From: Haloarcula sp. CBA1127
GTDB lineage: Archaea; Halobacteriota; Halobacteria; Halobacteriales; Haloarculaceae
Assembly: GCF_001485575.1 (NCBI RefSeq)
Contig: NZ_BCNB01000006.1
Coordinates: forward strand, 2,728,001-2,792,000
Direction of reading: 5' to 3'
DNA: 64,000 nt
The stretch's first letter is position 1. The number at the start of each line of letters is the position of its first letter. Shown piece by piece: positions 34,160 through 42,895 of the stretch. Both the position numbers and the translations under genes were made by a program. The notes beneath the pieces were generated by a model that worked only from the letters and a program-made list of their open reading frames with translations, did not search any database and was not told where the DNA came from.

Positions 34160-34639
34160 ATGGATGAGCGAATCGATCCGGACGAACTGCTCGCTGCTGT
34201 CGGCTTTGATGCAGACGAAAGCGTGCTAACGCGCCGGCAGGCGGAGGTGCTTGCGCTCCGCGAACATGATATTCGTCAGAGTGATATCGGGGAGTTACTT
34301 GGCACGTCGCGCGCGAATATTTCAAGTATCGAGCGCAATGCGAGAGAGAACGTCAAGAAGGCACGCCAGACAATCGTCTTCGCAAACACCCTGACCGCAC
34401 CCGTTCGTGTCGATATTGCGGTCGGGACCGACATCTATGATGTTCCGCAGACGGTGTACGCCGCCTGTGATGAGGCTGGTGTCGAGGTCAATTACGGCTC
34501 CTCGAATCTGTTGCAACTCATCGACGACGCCGTCGATGGTGCGGTTCAGCAGGACACGGTGCAGGTGCCGCTCCGCATTGATGTGACAAACGACGGTGTC
34601 GTACACGTTCGAGAACGGTCGGCAGAACGCACAGAGTGA
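34160..34639 (+). CDS. Tfx family DNA-binding regulator
   Basis: The 159-residue product starts at ATG 34160 (MDERIDPDELLAAVGFD). The N-terminal HTH (about 25-70: VLTRRQAEVLALREHDIRQ, IGELLGTSRANISSIERNAR) matches Tfx, first known as the binder at the molybdenum formylmethanofuran dehydrogenase promoter in methanogens. The C-terminal half (VDIAVGTDIYDVPQTVYAAC onward) is the Tfx-specific domain, perhaps metal or molybdate related. It lies near the aldehyde dehydrogenase and lysA but its targets are unknown. Confidence 0.85.
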   Translation: MDERIDPDELLAAVGFDADESVLTRRQAEVLALREHDIRQSDIGELLGTSRANISSIERNARENVKKARQTIVFANTLTAPVRVDIAVGTDIYDVPQTVYAACDEAGVEVNYGSSNLLQLIDDAVDGAVQQDTVQVPLRIDVTNDGVVHVRERSAERTE

Positions 34640-34842
34640 CCAGAGATAGCGTCCGGCGACAGTACTGTTTGCGTGAATCGAAGTACATGGCGCACGTACC
34701 GACGCATCGTTGAGTCCCGACAGACGAGTCATTGATACAGCACCGTCCGGAGCCGACCGTCGCCCGATAGCGAGATGGCCAGTTAGGCACTGTGTGTATC
34801 GAAACGGAACCCTTGTTAGCCGCCGACACCGTGGTTTCCCCA

Positions 34843-36078
34843 ATGAGCCACGACTCGCCGCCGGTCCGCCGCCTCGCGGACTGGGACCACGAGCGTCTGG
34901 AGGCGGTAGCTGCCGAGCACGGCACGCCGCTGTACGTCGTTGACCTCGACCGCGTCGCCGAGAACTACGAGCGGTTCGCCGCGGCGTTTCCCGACGCCCA
35001 CGTCATGTACGCTGCGAAGGCCCACACCGGTCAGGCTGTCCTCTCGAAACTGCTTGAGACGGGCGCTGACATCGAATGTGCGGCCTGGGGGGAACTCCAG
35101 CGAGCTATCGACGCCGGCGCGGACCCGAACACGCTCCAGTACACGGCCGTCAATCCGCCGGACCGCGACCTCGACCGTGCCGTCGAGCTGGCGGCAGAGC
35201 ACCCCGGGCTGACGATTACGGGGGGTGCGCGGGACACCTTCGACCGCCTCGAGGAGCGCGGCTACGACGGCCGGGTCGCCATCCGCATCAACCCCGGCAT
35301 CGGGACGGGCCATCACGAGAAGGTCGCGACAGGGAAAGACGCCAAGTTCGGCATCCCCTACGACGAGGTACCCGAGGTCGCGGCCGACGTGCGCGAGCGG
35401 TTCGACCTCGTCGGCCTGCACGCCCACGCCGGCAGCGGCGTCCTCCACGATGACCTCGACGACCACTGTCGGGCCATCGGGAAAGTCGCCGACATGGGCC
35501 GGGAGGTCATCGCCGACGGCGCGGAGCTGGACTTTGTCGACTTCGGTGGCGGCTTCGGCGTGCCGTACCGCGAATCCGTCGAGCCACTAGACATGGAGAT
35601 CGTCGGCGAGAAGGTCCGCGAAGCGGTCGGGGACCTCGACGCGCAGGTCAAACTCGAACCCGGCCGGTACGTCGTCGCCGACGCCGAGTGTATCCTCACG
35701 GAGGTCAACACGGTCAAGGAGACGCCCGCGGCGACCGTCGTCGGCGTCGACGCCTCACTGGCGACGCTCATCCGACCAGCGATGTTCGGCTCCTACCACC
35801 CGATCCGGAACGTCACCGCGCCGGGACGGGAGGCCGAACCGGTGTCCGTGGGCGGTCCCTGCTGTACGAGCGCCGACGTGTTCTGTACCGACCGACCCAT
35901 CGCTCGACCCGAGCGGACCGACTTGCTGGCTATCGGTAACGCCGGCGCGTACGGCTACGAACTGGCGAACCAGTTCCACTCCCAGCCACGGCCGGCAGAA
36001 GTTGCCTTCGAAGGCGGCGAGACGCGAGTCGTACGGGAGCGCGAGACGCTGGCGGACGTGACCCGGATGGAACAGTAA
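34843..36078 (+). CDS. lysA: Diaminopimelate decarboxylase
   Basis: The 411-residue product starts at ATG 34843 (MSHDSPPVRRLADWDH). It is a fold-type III PLP decarboxylase: Lys59 in YAAKAHTGQ binds PLP, HAHAGSG and GGGFGVPY follow, then EPGRYVVADA, CCTSADVFCTDRPIARPE with the active-site Cys, and GNAGAYG. It makes L-lysine from meso-diaminopimelate. Its stop overlaps the dapE start (TAATG). It is about 5 kb away from dapABD, with unrelated genes between. Confidence 0.93.
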   Translation: MSHDSPPVRRLADWDHERLEAVAAEHGTPLYVVDLDRVAENYERFAAAFPDAHVMYAAKAHTGQAVLSKLLETGADIECAAWGELQRAIDAGADPNTLQYTAVNPPDRDLDRAVELAAEHPGLTITGGARDTFDRLEERGYDGRVAIRINPGIGTGHHEKVATGKDAKFGIPYDEVPEVAADVRERFDLVGLHAHAGSGVLHDDLDDHCRAIGKVADMGREVIADGAELDFVDFGGGFGVPYRESVEPLDMEIVGEKVREAVGDLDAQVKLEPGRYVVADAECILTEVNTVKETPAATVVGVDASLATLIRPAMFGSYHPIRNVTAPGREAEPVSVGGPCCTSADVFCTDRPIARPERTDLLAIGNAGAYGYELANQFHSQPRPAEVAFEGGETRVVRERETLADVTRMEQ

Positions 36079-37205
36079 TGGCGTTCGACATTCCCTCGTT
36101 CCACCGGCGGGCCGTCGAAACGCGGTCAGACGAGCACGTCGACGATATGCGCTCGCTGCTGGTCGACACACTCGAAGACGCCGGCGAGTACCCGGAGATT
36201 GACGACCTCGGAAATATCGTCGTCTCGCGGGGCGACGAGGACGGAACGCATATCCTGCTCAACACGCACATCGACACCGTGCCGCCGCATCTGCCCTACG
36301 AGCGACGGACGGAGCCGCCGGGGCTAGACGAGACTATCGACGGCACTGGCGGTGACGGGGACGGCGACATCGTCTGTGGCCGCGGCGCCTGCGACGCGAA
36401 AGGACCGCTCGCGGCGCTCCTCGATGCGTTCCTCACCGTGGCGCCCGACGACGGCCGAGTCACGCTGGCGATCTCCACTGACGAGGAAACGACACAGACC
36501 GGCGGCGCACACCTCGCTGACACTATCGACGCCGACGGCTACATCGTCGGCGAGCCGACTGGCCTCGATGCGTGTACGGCCGCCCGCGGCCAGTTCGAGG
36601 GGACCGTCACCATCCACGGCGAGAGCGGCCATGCCGCCGACCCCGGCAGCGGCCACAACGCGATTCGGGCCGCTGCGCCGATTCTGCAGGCGATGGAGAG
36701 TTACGAGGAAAAGAAAGGGCCGGGCGAACACGAAACCCTCGGCCACCCTATTCTGACGCCGTCAATGGTGGAAGGCGGCGAGGCGACCAATCAGGTCCCA
36801 GCCGAATGCACTATCACGTTCGACCGGCGGAGCGTCCCGCCGGAGACCAGCGAGTCATTCTGTGTGGACCTGCAGGCCCACCTCGAACAGTGGCTCCCGG
36901 AATCGATGGGCCTCACCGTGGACCTCATCCGCCCGGATACGCCGTTTCCCGAGGCGTTTGCGACCGACACCGACGCGGAACTGGTCCGCACACTGCAGGA
37001 AGCTAGCGGCGGCGGGGTCAGACAGTTCGGGGCCGCGACAGAAGCCTCGTATTTCGCAAACAACGGGCCGACTGTGGTGTTCGGCCCCGGTGACCTGAGC
37101 GACGAAACGGGTGCTGTCGCTCACTCGAAACGCGAGTACGTCCGGCTCTCAGAAGTTCGAACCGCCGCACGAGCTGTGCGGGAGACGGTTGAACGACTGG
37201 TCTGA
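36078..37205 (+). CDS. dapE: Succinyl-diaminopimelate desuccinylase
   Basis: The 375-residue M20 metallohydrolase has NTHIDTVPPH (first His/Asp), VCGRGACDAKGPLAALL (bridging Asp), STDEETTQTGG (catalytic Glu pair), VGEPTGLD and the final His in GAVAHSKREYV. It removes succinate from N-succinyl-LL-diaminopimelate to give LL-DAP. Overlap by one base with lysA shows coupling. Other M20 substrates are possible, but the cluster with dapD makes DapE much the best call. Confidence 0.9.
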   Translation: MAFDIPSFHRRAVETRSDEHVDDMRSLLVDTLEDAGEYPEIDDLGNIVVSRGDEDGTHILLNTHIDTVPPHLPYERRTEPPGLDETIDGTGGDGDGDIVCGRGACDAKGPLAALLDAFLTVAPDDGRVTLAISTDEETTQTGGAHLADTIDADGYIVGEPTGLDACTAARGQFEGTVTIHGESGHAADPGSGHNAIRAAAPILQAMESYEEKKGPGEHETLGHPILTPSMVEGGEATNQVPAECTITFDRRSVPPETSESFCVDLQAHLEQWLPESMGLTVDLIRPDTPFPEAFATDTDAELVRTLQEASGGGVRQFGAATEASYFANNGPTVVFGPGDLSDETGAVAHSKREYVRLSEVRTAARAVRETVERLV

Positions 37206-37229
37206 GCCGCGACTCGCCGATGGGCTGGC

Positions 37230-37874
37230 CTACGCCGACCGCCGCTGGACGAGGTCAGAGAGCGCCGTGGTCGCGTCTTCGTCTGTTACGCTGTCGAACT
37301 CCTCGTAGTAGTCCGCGGTGGCCTGAAACGCCGCCGGTTTTAGCGGGACGACGACGTCGTCGGCCCACCGCTGCACCTCATCAAGCACGTCCGGCGGTGC
37401 GACGGGGGCAGCGGCGATAACCTCGTTCGCACCTGCCTTTCGCAGACGCTGAATTGCAACACGCATCGCCGCCCCCGTCGGAATCCCATCATCGACCAGC
37501 AGAACCCGTTTGCCGGCCACGTCAAGCGGTCCCCACGTCTCGCCGTAGTCGACCGCTCGTGACTCAACAGTGTCGCTCGCGTGCGTCTTCGCCTCCTGCA
37601 CGTACTCCCAGTTCACGTCAAGGAACCGCATCATCGGGCTGTTAATCCACGAGAAGCCGCCGGGCGCGACGGCGCCGATAGTCAGTTCAGGGTGATTTGG
37701 CGCGCGTATACGTTGTATGACGATGACATCCATCGGGAGTCCGGTCGCGTCAGCGACCACGTTGCCGACCGGGACGCCGTTCGGTGCGAGCGTGACGACG
37801 ACATCGCCGACGACATCCCGCTGGCGCAGCGCGGCTACGAGCTGTTGCGCCGCATCCGAGCGGTCTGTGAACAT
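37230..37874 (-). CDS. Phosphoribosyltransferase-like protein
   Basis: The 214-residue protein has a type I PRTase fold: FTDRSDAAQQLVAALRQRD, VTLAPNGVPVGNVVADATG, and the PRPP loop VLLVDDGIPTGAAMRVAIQRL (about 120-140). Unlike purine PRTases it has VVVPLKPAAFQATADYYEEF near the C-terminus, the family marker of stand-alone PRTases of unknown substrate. A close homologue would be labelled phosphoribosyltransferase. It is convergent with dapE, with 24 bp between them. Confidence 0.85.
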   Translation of the reverse strand: MFTDRSDAAQQLVAALRQRDVVGDVVVTLAPNGVPVGNVVADATGLPMDVIVIQRIRAPNHPELTIGAVAPGGFSWINSPMMRFLDVNWEYVQEAKTHASDTVESRAVDYGETWGPLDVAGKRVLLVDDGIPTGAAMRVAIQRLRKAGANEVIAAAPVAPPDVLDEVQRWADDVVVPLKPAAFQATADYYEEFDSVTDEDATTALSDLVQRRSA

Positions 37875-37966
37875 ACCACACTATATGGAATCGTACATCC
37901 TAATCGTTCCGGTTAGCGGTCTTCGTGGCTGACGGCCGGCTGAGCAGTCGGTCGCAGTCCTCGGTC

Positions 37967-39274
37967 TCAGTCCTGCGGTGCCGGCTGGTCCGACTCCTGT
38001 CCGAGGTCTAGCGTCTCCTCGACCTGCGTGTACGTCAGGACAAGTCCGACGAACGCGAGCGCGGCACCCGCGGTGAAGGGCGTACTGAACGACCCAAAGT
38101 TGTACAGCAGGCCCGACGCCAGCGGCCCGATAGCGACGCCGAGACCGAATGCCATCGTCAGGACAGACAGCGTCGTTCCGGACCCGCGGGCACCGGCCAG
38201 GTCACCGGCAAGAGCGAGCGACGGGGCAAACACCAGTGCAACGGCGATGCCCTGAATGAACCGCGCCAGAAGCATGAGCCACGGGCCTGTCACGATACCC
38301 TGTGCGAACACCGACGGGACGAGGATGACGAACCCGGCGACGATGAACGGCCGGCGTCCAAACCGGTCGCTCGCCCGCCCGATGGGCACCTGAAAGACGA
38401 CGTTCGCGATGACGACGGCGGCGAACTGGACGCTGAAAAACAGGGTCGACTCGTCCAGCCGCATTCGAACCGGGCCTTCAAGTGTGGCAAACAGCGCGAT
38501 AGTGGACGCCATCATGAACGTGCCGACGCCGAGGACGAACACCGAATCCAGCCCCTCGCCGTCTCGGTCCAGAATCGCTATCGAGAGGTCCTTGCCCGCC
38601 TCTGCCTCGAACGGCGGGTCCCTGATCAGCGCCCACACGAGGGCAAGGCTCACAACAGCGCCCAACACGGCGATAGCGAAGGCGGCGGTGAAGCCGGAGA
38701 TAGCAGTGCCGGCAACCCGGTAGGTCACCACGTCGTTCGCGGCGAGTCCGCCGGTGATGACGACGCCGGCGATTATCGGCCCGAAGCCGAAGCCGATGAG
38801 CCGGAAGGTGTTGAACACGCCGAAGTTCCCGCCCCGCTCGGCGTCACTTGCGGCGTAATCGTTGACCAGCGCGACCGTCGCCGGAATCGTAAACGCTGCA
38901 CCAAGGCCCTGAAACGCCCGCGCAGCGAGGACCGCCCAGTACGAAGAGAGGAACGGGTAGGCCGCGCTTCCGATAGCGAACAGTACCAGGCCGGTGAGAA
39001 CGAAAACCCGGCGCTTGCCGGTCCGGTCCGAGAGCCGCCCGGTAAACGGCTGGCCGAAGCTGTTCAGCAGACCGAACAGGGAGAGCACCAGCCCGATAAG
39101 CGTCTCCGTCTGAAGCGTGAAGCCGAGTACCTGCTGGCCGGCGATACCGGCGAGCGACACCTGTCCGCTGGCAATGTACAGGGGGAGAACGATGATGAGA
39201 AACGAGTTTCCCAGCGCGTCCGCCATCCGGGCGAACGCGAGCGTCAGGACTCGCGTATCAGTGCCGAGGACCAT
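37967..39274 (-). CDS. MFS transporter
   Basis: The 435-residue protein has about 12 hydrophobic segments. The cytoplasmic loop GRLSDRTGKRRVFVLTG (the MFS motif between helices 2 and 3) and GRASDRFGRRPFIVAGF (its echo in the second half) are clear. FQGLGAAFTIPATVALVND is the helix-5 antiporter-like motif. It belongs to the drug/efflux-type MFS subgroup, but the substrate is unreadable. It stands alone. Confidence 0.9.
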   Translation of the reverse strand: MVLGTDTRVLTLAFARMADALGNSFLIIVLPLYIASGQVSLAGIAGQQVLGFTLQTETLIGLVLSLFGLLNSFGQPFTGRLSDRTGKRRVFVLTGLVLFAIGSAAYPFLSSYWAVLAARAFQGLGAAFTIPATVALVNDYAASDAERGGNFGVFNTFRLIGFGFGPIIAGVVITGGLAANDVVTYRVAGTAISGFTAAFAIAVLGAVVSLALVWALIRDPPFEAEAGKDLSIAILDRDGEGLDSVFVLGVGTFMMASTIALFATLEGPVRMRLDESTLFFSVQFAAVVIANVVFQVPIGRASDRFGRRPFIVAGFVILVPSVFAQGIVTGPWLMLLARFIQGIAVALVFAPSLALAGDLAGARGSGTTLSVLTMAFGLGVAIGPLASGLLYNFGSFSTPFTAGAALAFVGLVLTYTQVEETLDLGQESDQPAPQD

Positions 39275-39366
39275 CTATTGCCAACGAAGGCGGCCACACT
39301 CGTGATAGTTGCGTTTACCGCGGGGGGACTGTCGACCCGAAAACGGTGGCGGCCAGACAGCGCTCC

Positions 39367-40749
39367 TCAGCTGTCGTCGGCCTGCTGCTCCGCGATGCCC
39401 GTGTAGTCGGCCGGCGTCAGCGCTTCCAGTTCGGCCCGCACCTCGTCGCTCACGTTGAGGTCGGCGAACATATCGTGGAAGTCCTGAATAGTAACCTCGC
39501 GGCCCCGCGTGGCCTTCTTCACCTGCTCGTAGGCGTCGGCGTACCCCTCGCGGCGGAGGATAGTCTGGACCGCCTCGCCGATGATCTCCGGCGTCGCGGC
39601 AAGGTCATCGGCCATTACCTGCTCGTTGGGGACGACCTTCGCTAGCCCGTTCTGGCACTTGCTGTACCCGATGAGACAGTGGGCGAAGGCGGCCCCGATG
39701 TTGCGCTTGACCGTCGAGTCAGAGAGGTCCCGCTGGAGCCGGGAGTTCGTGACGTAGTCGCCGAGGAAGCGAAGGTCGGAGTTCGCTTTCGAGAGGTTCC
39801 CCTCGCTGTTCTCGAAGTCGATAGGATTGACCTTGTGAGGCATCGTCGAGGAGCCTGTCTCGCCCTCGACGGCCTCCTGACCGAGATAACGGTCCGAGAC
39901 GTACAGCCACACGTCGAGGTCGAGGTCAAGCAAGATGTTGTTCGCGCCTCGGAGCGCGTCGAACAGGACCGCGAGGTCGTCACAGGGGTTTACCTGCGTC
40001 GTCAGCGGTTCGTGTTCCAGTCCGAGGTCGCCGACGAAGGACTCTGCGAACGTCGGCCAGTCCACGTCGGGGTAGGCGGCGACGTGGGCCGCGTAGGTTC
40101 CCGACGCACCAGCGAGCTTTCCGGAGAGACTCTCGGCGGCCCGTTCCACGCGACCGATGGCCTGCCCCAGCCGCGAGGCGTAGACGGCCATCTCCTTGCC
40201 GAACGTCGTCGGCGTCGCAGGCTGACCATGTGTGCGGGCCAGCATCGGCACGTCGGCGTAGGTGTGGGCCATCTCCACCAGCGTATCCCGAATCTCGCGG
40301 AGTTCGGGAATCAGCACCTCCTGAGCGGCGGGCTTGACCAGCAGCCGCTGGGCGAGGTTGTTCACGTCCTCGCTGGTCAGCCCGAAGTGAATCCAGTTGG
40401 CGGCGTCGAGGTCGTCGGGCATCCCCAGCCGGATGAAGTACTCGATGGCCTTCACGTCGTGATTGGTCGCCGAATACTCCCCGTACCCCTCAGTTTCGAG
40501 TTGCTTGACAACGCCCGCGTCCGTATCGTCGAACTCCTCGTACAGCGCCCGGAGCGTCGCGCGCTGGTCGTCGCCGATGGATAGTGGGGTAACATCGAGG
40601 TCTGCAAGCGCGATGAGATACTCGACTTCGACTTCGACGCGGGCGCGCATCAGCGCCCGCTCGCTGGCGTACGGGACGAGCGGTTCGGTGTATCGGGCGT
40701 ATCGGCCGTCGAGCGGCGAAACAGCGGCCAGTGGCCCTCTCTCGGTCAT
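39367..40749 (-). CDS. purB: Adenylosuccinate lyase
   Basis: The 460-residue product starts at ATG 40749 (MTERGPLAAVSPLDGRYARY). Motifs: ARTHGQPATPTTFGKEMAVY with the catalytic His, SSTMPHKVNPIDFENSEGN with the mobile signature loop, and VKAIEYFIRLG. It cleaves SAICAR to AICAR and adenylosuccinate to AMP in purine synthesis. The purN-purH gene lies 2.1 kb away with two unrelated genes between, pointing the opposite way. Confidence 0.95.
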   Translation of the reverse strand: MTERGPLAAVSPLDGRYARYTEPLVPYASERALMRARVEVEVEYLIALADLDVTPLSIGDDQRATLRALYEEFDDTDAGVVKQLETEGYGEYSATNHDVKAIEYFIRLGMPDDLDAANWIHFGLTSEDVNNLAQRLLVKPAAQEVLIPELREIRDTLVEMAHTYADVPMLARTHGQPATPTTFGKEMAVYASRLGQAIGRVERAAESLSGKLAGASGTYAAHVAAYPDVDWPTFAESFVGDLGLEHEPLTTQVNPCDDLAVLFDALRGANNILLDLDLDVWLYVSDRYLGQEAVEGETGSSTMPHKVNPIDFENSEGNLSKANSDLRFLGDYVTNSRLQRDLSDSTVKRNIGAAFAHCLIGYSKCQNGLAKVVPNEQVMADDLAATPEIIGEAVQTILRREGYADAYEQVKKATRGREVTIQDFHDMFADLNVSDEVRAELEALTPADYTGIAEQQADDS

Positions 40750-40882
40750 ACCCGAGTGTGCGCGGGAGGCGCGAAAAAGCGTGTCGTTCTCCCGCAACCG
40801 CGACACGGTGCAGTTGCGACGCGTGGCGTGACGGCGGGAAGGGTGGAGTGTCGGGGTTCGGGTGAAAAAGGAGGCCGCGCCG

Positions 40883-41950
40883 TCAGTTGCTGAACTCGTT
40901 GCAGACCGGGATACCGACCGTGTTGTAGTCACTCATCGCGGCCAGTTCATCGGGCACCTGATGGATGTCGACCGTGTCCTCGACCAGCGCGGTCGGGTCG
41001 AGTTTGCTCGATTCCACCATGTCCAGCATTTCGCTGTACCGCGACGGCTGGAGCCCGAGTGACCCCTTGAAATCGATTTCTTTGGCGACGAACTCGTCGG
41101 TCGGGAGCGACACCATCCCCGCCTCCTCGCTGGTGGTCAGTCCGATCTGGACGTGCGTCCCGCCTTTGCGGAGCGAGTTCACGGCGTTCTGGCAGGTCGT
41201 TGCGATACCGAGGGCATCTGCGGATACGTCGGCCCCGCCGTCAGTGATATCCCTGACCGCCTTTGCGGGGTCGTCCACCTCCTGTGCGTTGACGGTGGCG
41301 ACAGCGCCGAGGTCTTCCGCGCGCTCCAGTTTCTCGTCCATCAGGTCGACGCCGATGACGTTGCCCCCAAGCGCGTTCGCGATGTGGACCGCCGAGAGCC
41401 CGATGCCACCGCAGCCGTGGATAACCACGTCGTCGCCGGCACTGACCGGTGCCCGGTGGGCCATCGCGTGGAAGGAAGTCATGAACCGACAGCCCATGCC
41501 GGCGGCTGACTCCGCGTCAATGTCGTCCGGGAGCGGAACGGCGTTGAGGTCAGCGTTGGGGATGTGGACCTCCTCGGCGAACGCGCCGGGTGCCTGGTTC
41601 ATGAACCCTAGCCCGATGTGGTTCTCACAGATGTTCTCCCGCCCGTTCCGACAGAGGTCACAGTTCCCGCAGGCGAAGTTGAACGGAATGGCGACCTCCT
41701 GTCCCTCCTCGATGTTTTCCACGTCTTCGCCGACAGAGACAATCCGGCCTGTCGGCTCGTGGCCGAGGACGTGTGGCGGGTCAGGCCGGTAGCCGAACCA
41801 GTCCCAGTCCCCCTGCCAGCAGTGCCAGTCGGACCGACAGATACCACAGCCGATGACCTCGGCGACGGCACCGTCCGGCTCCGGCTCGGGGCGTTCGACA
41901 TCCTGTACTGTTAGCGGTTCCTGAAACTCTTCTAGTAGTACTGCTTGCAT
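40883..41950 (-). CDS. Zinc-dependent alcohol dehydrogenase
   Basis: The 355-residue medium-chain dehydrogenase starts at ATG 41950 (MQAVLLEEFQEPL). Catalytic zinc: Cys in GCGICRSDWH, His-Glu in VLGHEPTGRI. Structural zinc: CGNCDLCRNGRENIC, four cysteines. The Rossmann motif is VVIHGCGGIGLSAVHIANAL, then GVDLMDEKLERA. Substrate cannot be read; GDWDWFGYRPDPP is a distinctive loop. An A/T-rich sequence with a TATA-like element (GATATCCTATG, minus strand) lies about 20 bp upstream. Confidence 0.9.
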   Translation of the reverse strand: MQAVLLEEFQEPLTVQDVERPEPEPDGAVAEVIGCGICRSDWHCWQGDWDWFGYRPDPPHVLGHEPTGRIVSVGEDVENIEEGQEVAIPFNFACGNCDLCRNGRENICENHIGLGFMNQAPGAFAEEVHIPNADLNAVPLPDDIDAESAAGMGCRFMTSFHAMAHRAPVSAGDDVVIHGCGGIGLSAVHIANALGGNVIGVDLMDEKLERAEDLGAVATVNAQEVDDPAKAVRDITDGGADVSADALGIATTCQNAVNSLRKGGTHVQIGLTTSEEAGMVSLPTDEFVAKEIDFKGSLGLQPSRYSEMLDMVESSKLDPTALVEDTVDIHQVPDELAAMSDYNTVGIPVCNEFSN

Positions 41951-42195
41951 TACACTACTAACATAGGATATCTTACCAATGAATATTGTGGTTTTTGAAA
42001 TACAAGATATGTGTCGCCGAGAGGTGACCATACCCTCATTTTGACGGGCGGTAGTTCTTACAAGATACGTTCAGACTACTTCCAGATACCCATCCACAGT
42101 TGCCAAATCCGTCGAAACCTATCAAATATCTTTGATATCCTCATCGAAGTTCCTTCGAAAGAGAGTGAGAAGATGGTCCCGCTGGCGGTCAATCC
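41951..42195. other. Intergenic, A/T-rich, no gene seen
   Basis: About 245 bases between two minus-strand genes. It holds the alcohol dehydrogenase promoter near 41960-41990 and otherwise A/T-rich sequence, including a stretch (42120-42160, ATCAAATATCTTTGATATCC) with AAAGATAT-type imperfect symmetry. I see no coding frame or repeat family. Confidence 0.35.
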
Positions 42196-42750
42196 TCAGG
42201 TCAGCCAGCCGTAGTCGGCCTCGGCGTCGCCGAAGCGGCCGTCTGGCGGGTCGAAGCGGTAGAGATCCTGACCGAGTGCAGCCCACGCGAGGCCGTAAAC
42301 AGTCGCCGTCGCTGGCTGGATCCCGAACCCGAGAAACGCAATGGTCCCGGCTCCCAGCAACACGCCCAGCCACGGCGGCTGGATACGTGTCCTGACGAGG
42401 CCAGCGGCGACCAGCAATGATCCGCTGACCAGCACGAGCACACCGATTCCGATGACCGCCTCGCCACCATCGGTGAGGAAGCGAACCAGTTGTCCAACTG
42501 CGAAGACGAGACCACCGAGGCCGCCGGCCCACGCGCCGATGGTCCCTGGCCGCTTCATCCGCGCGCCGTAGAAATCCTCGATGGCATAGTGACCAGCTAC
42601 GACGCCGAGTGCGGAGAGGGCGGTTCCGGCGAGGATGGGGGTACTCATTTCGGTCTGACCGGTCACGGACAGCGCCACGGCCCAGCCGACCCAGACGACA
42701 CCACCGACGGCGGCGACCGCACCCGCGCGCTGACACCGTAGCTTCGCCAT
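42196..42750 (-). CDS. Polytopic membrane protein of unknown function (184 aa)
   Basis: From ATG 42750 the product (MAKLRCQRAGAVAAVGGVVW...) has five hydrophobic helices and a polar C-terminus ending GDAEADYGWLT. A short charged hairpin with HYAIEDFYGARMKRPG is between helices 2 and 3. It resembles several haloarchaeal membrane proteins without function. It faces purN-purH, sharing a 145-bp divergent promoter region. Confidence 0.75.
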   Translation of the reverse strand: MAKLRCQRAGAVAAVGGVVWVGWAVALSVTGQTEMSTPILAGTALSALGVVAGHYAIEDFYGARMKRPGTIGAWAGGLGGLVFAVGQLVRFLTDGGEAVIGIGVLVLVSGSLLVAAGLVRTRIQPPWLGVLLGAGTIAFLGFGIQPATATVYGLAWAALGQDLYRFDPPDGRFGDAEADYGWLT

Positions 42751-42895
42751 ACGGGCGAGTTGGCGGCGGGCTACAAATGCGCACCGAACCGGTACACGCC
42801 GACAACACAGACATAAATAGTGTGGCGTGGTCGCACACAACAGGCCAGCCGGGGGTTTCGCAACAACTTTGCACGGTCCGGTCGGTCAGTCCCAC

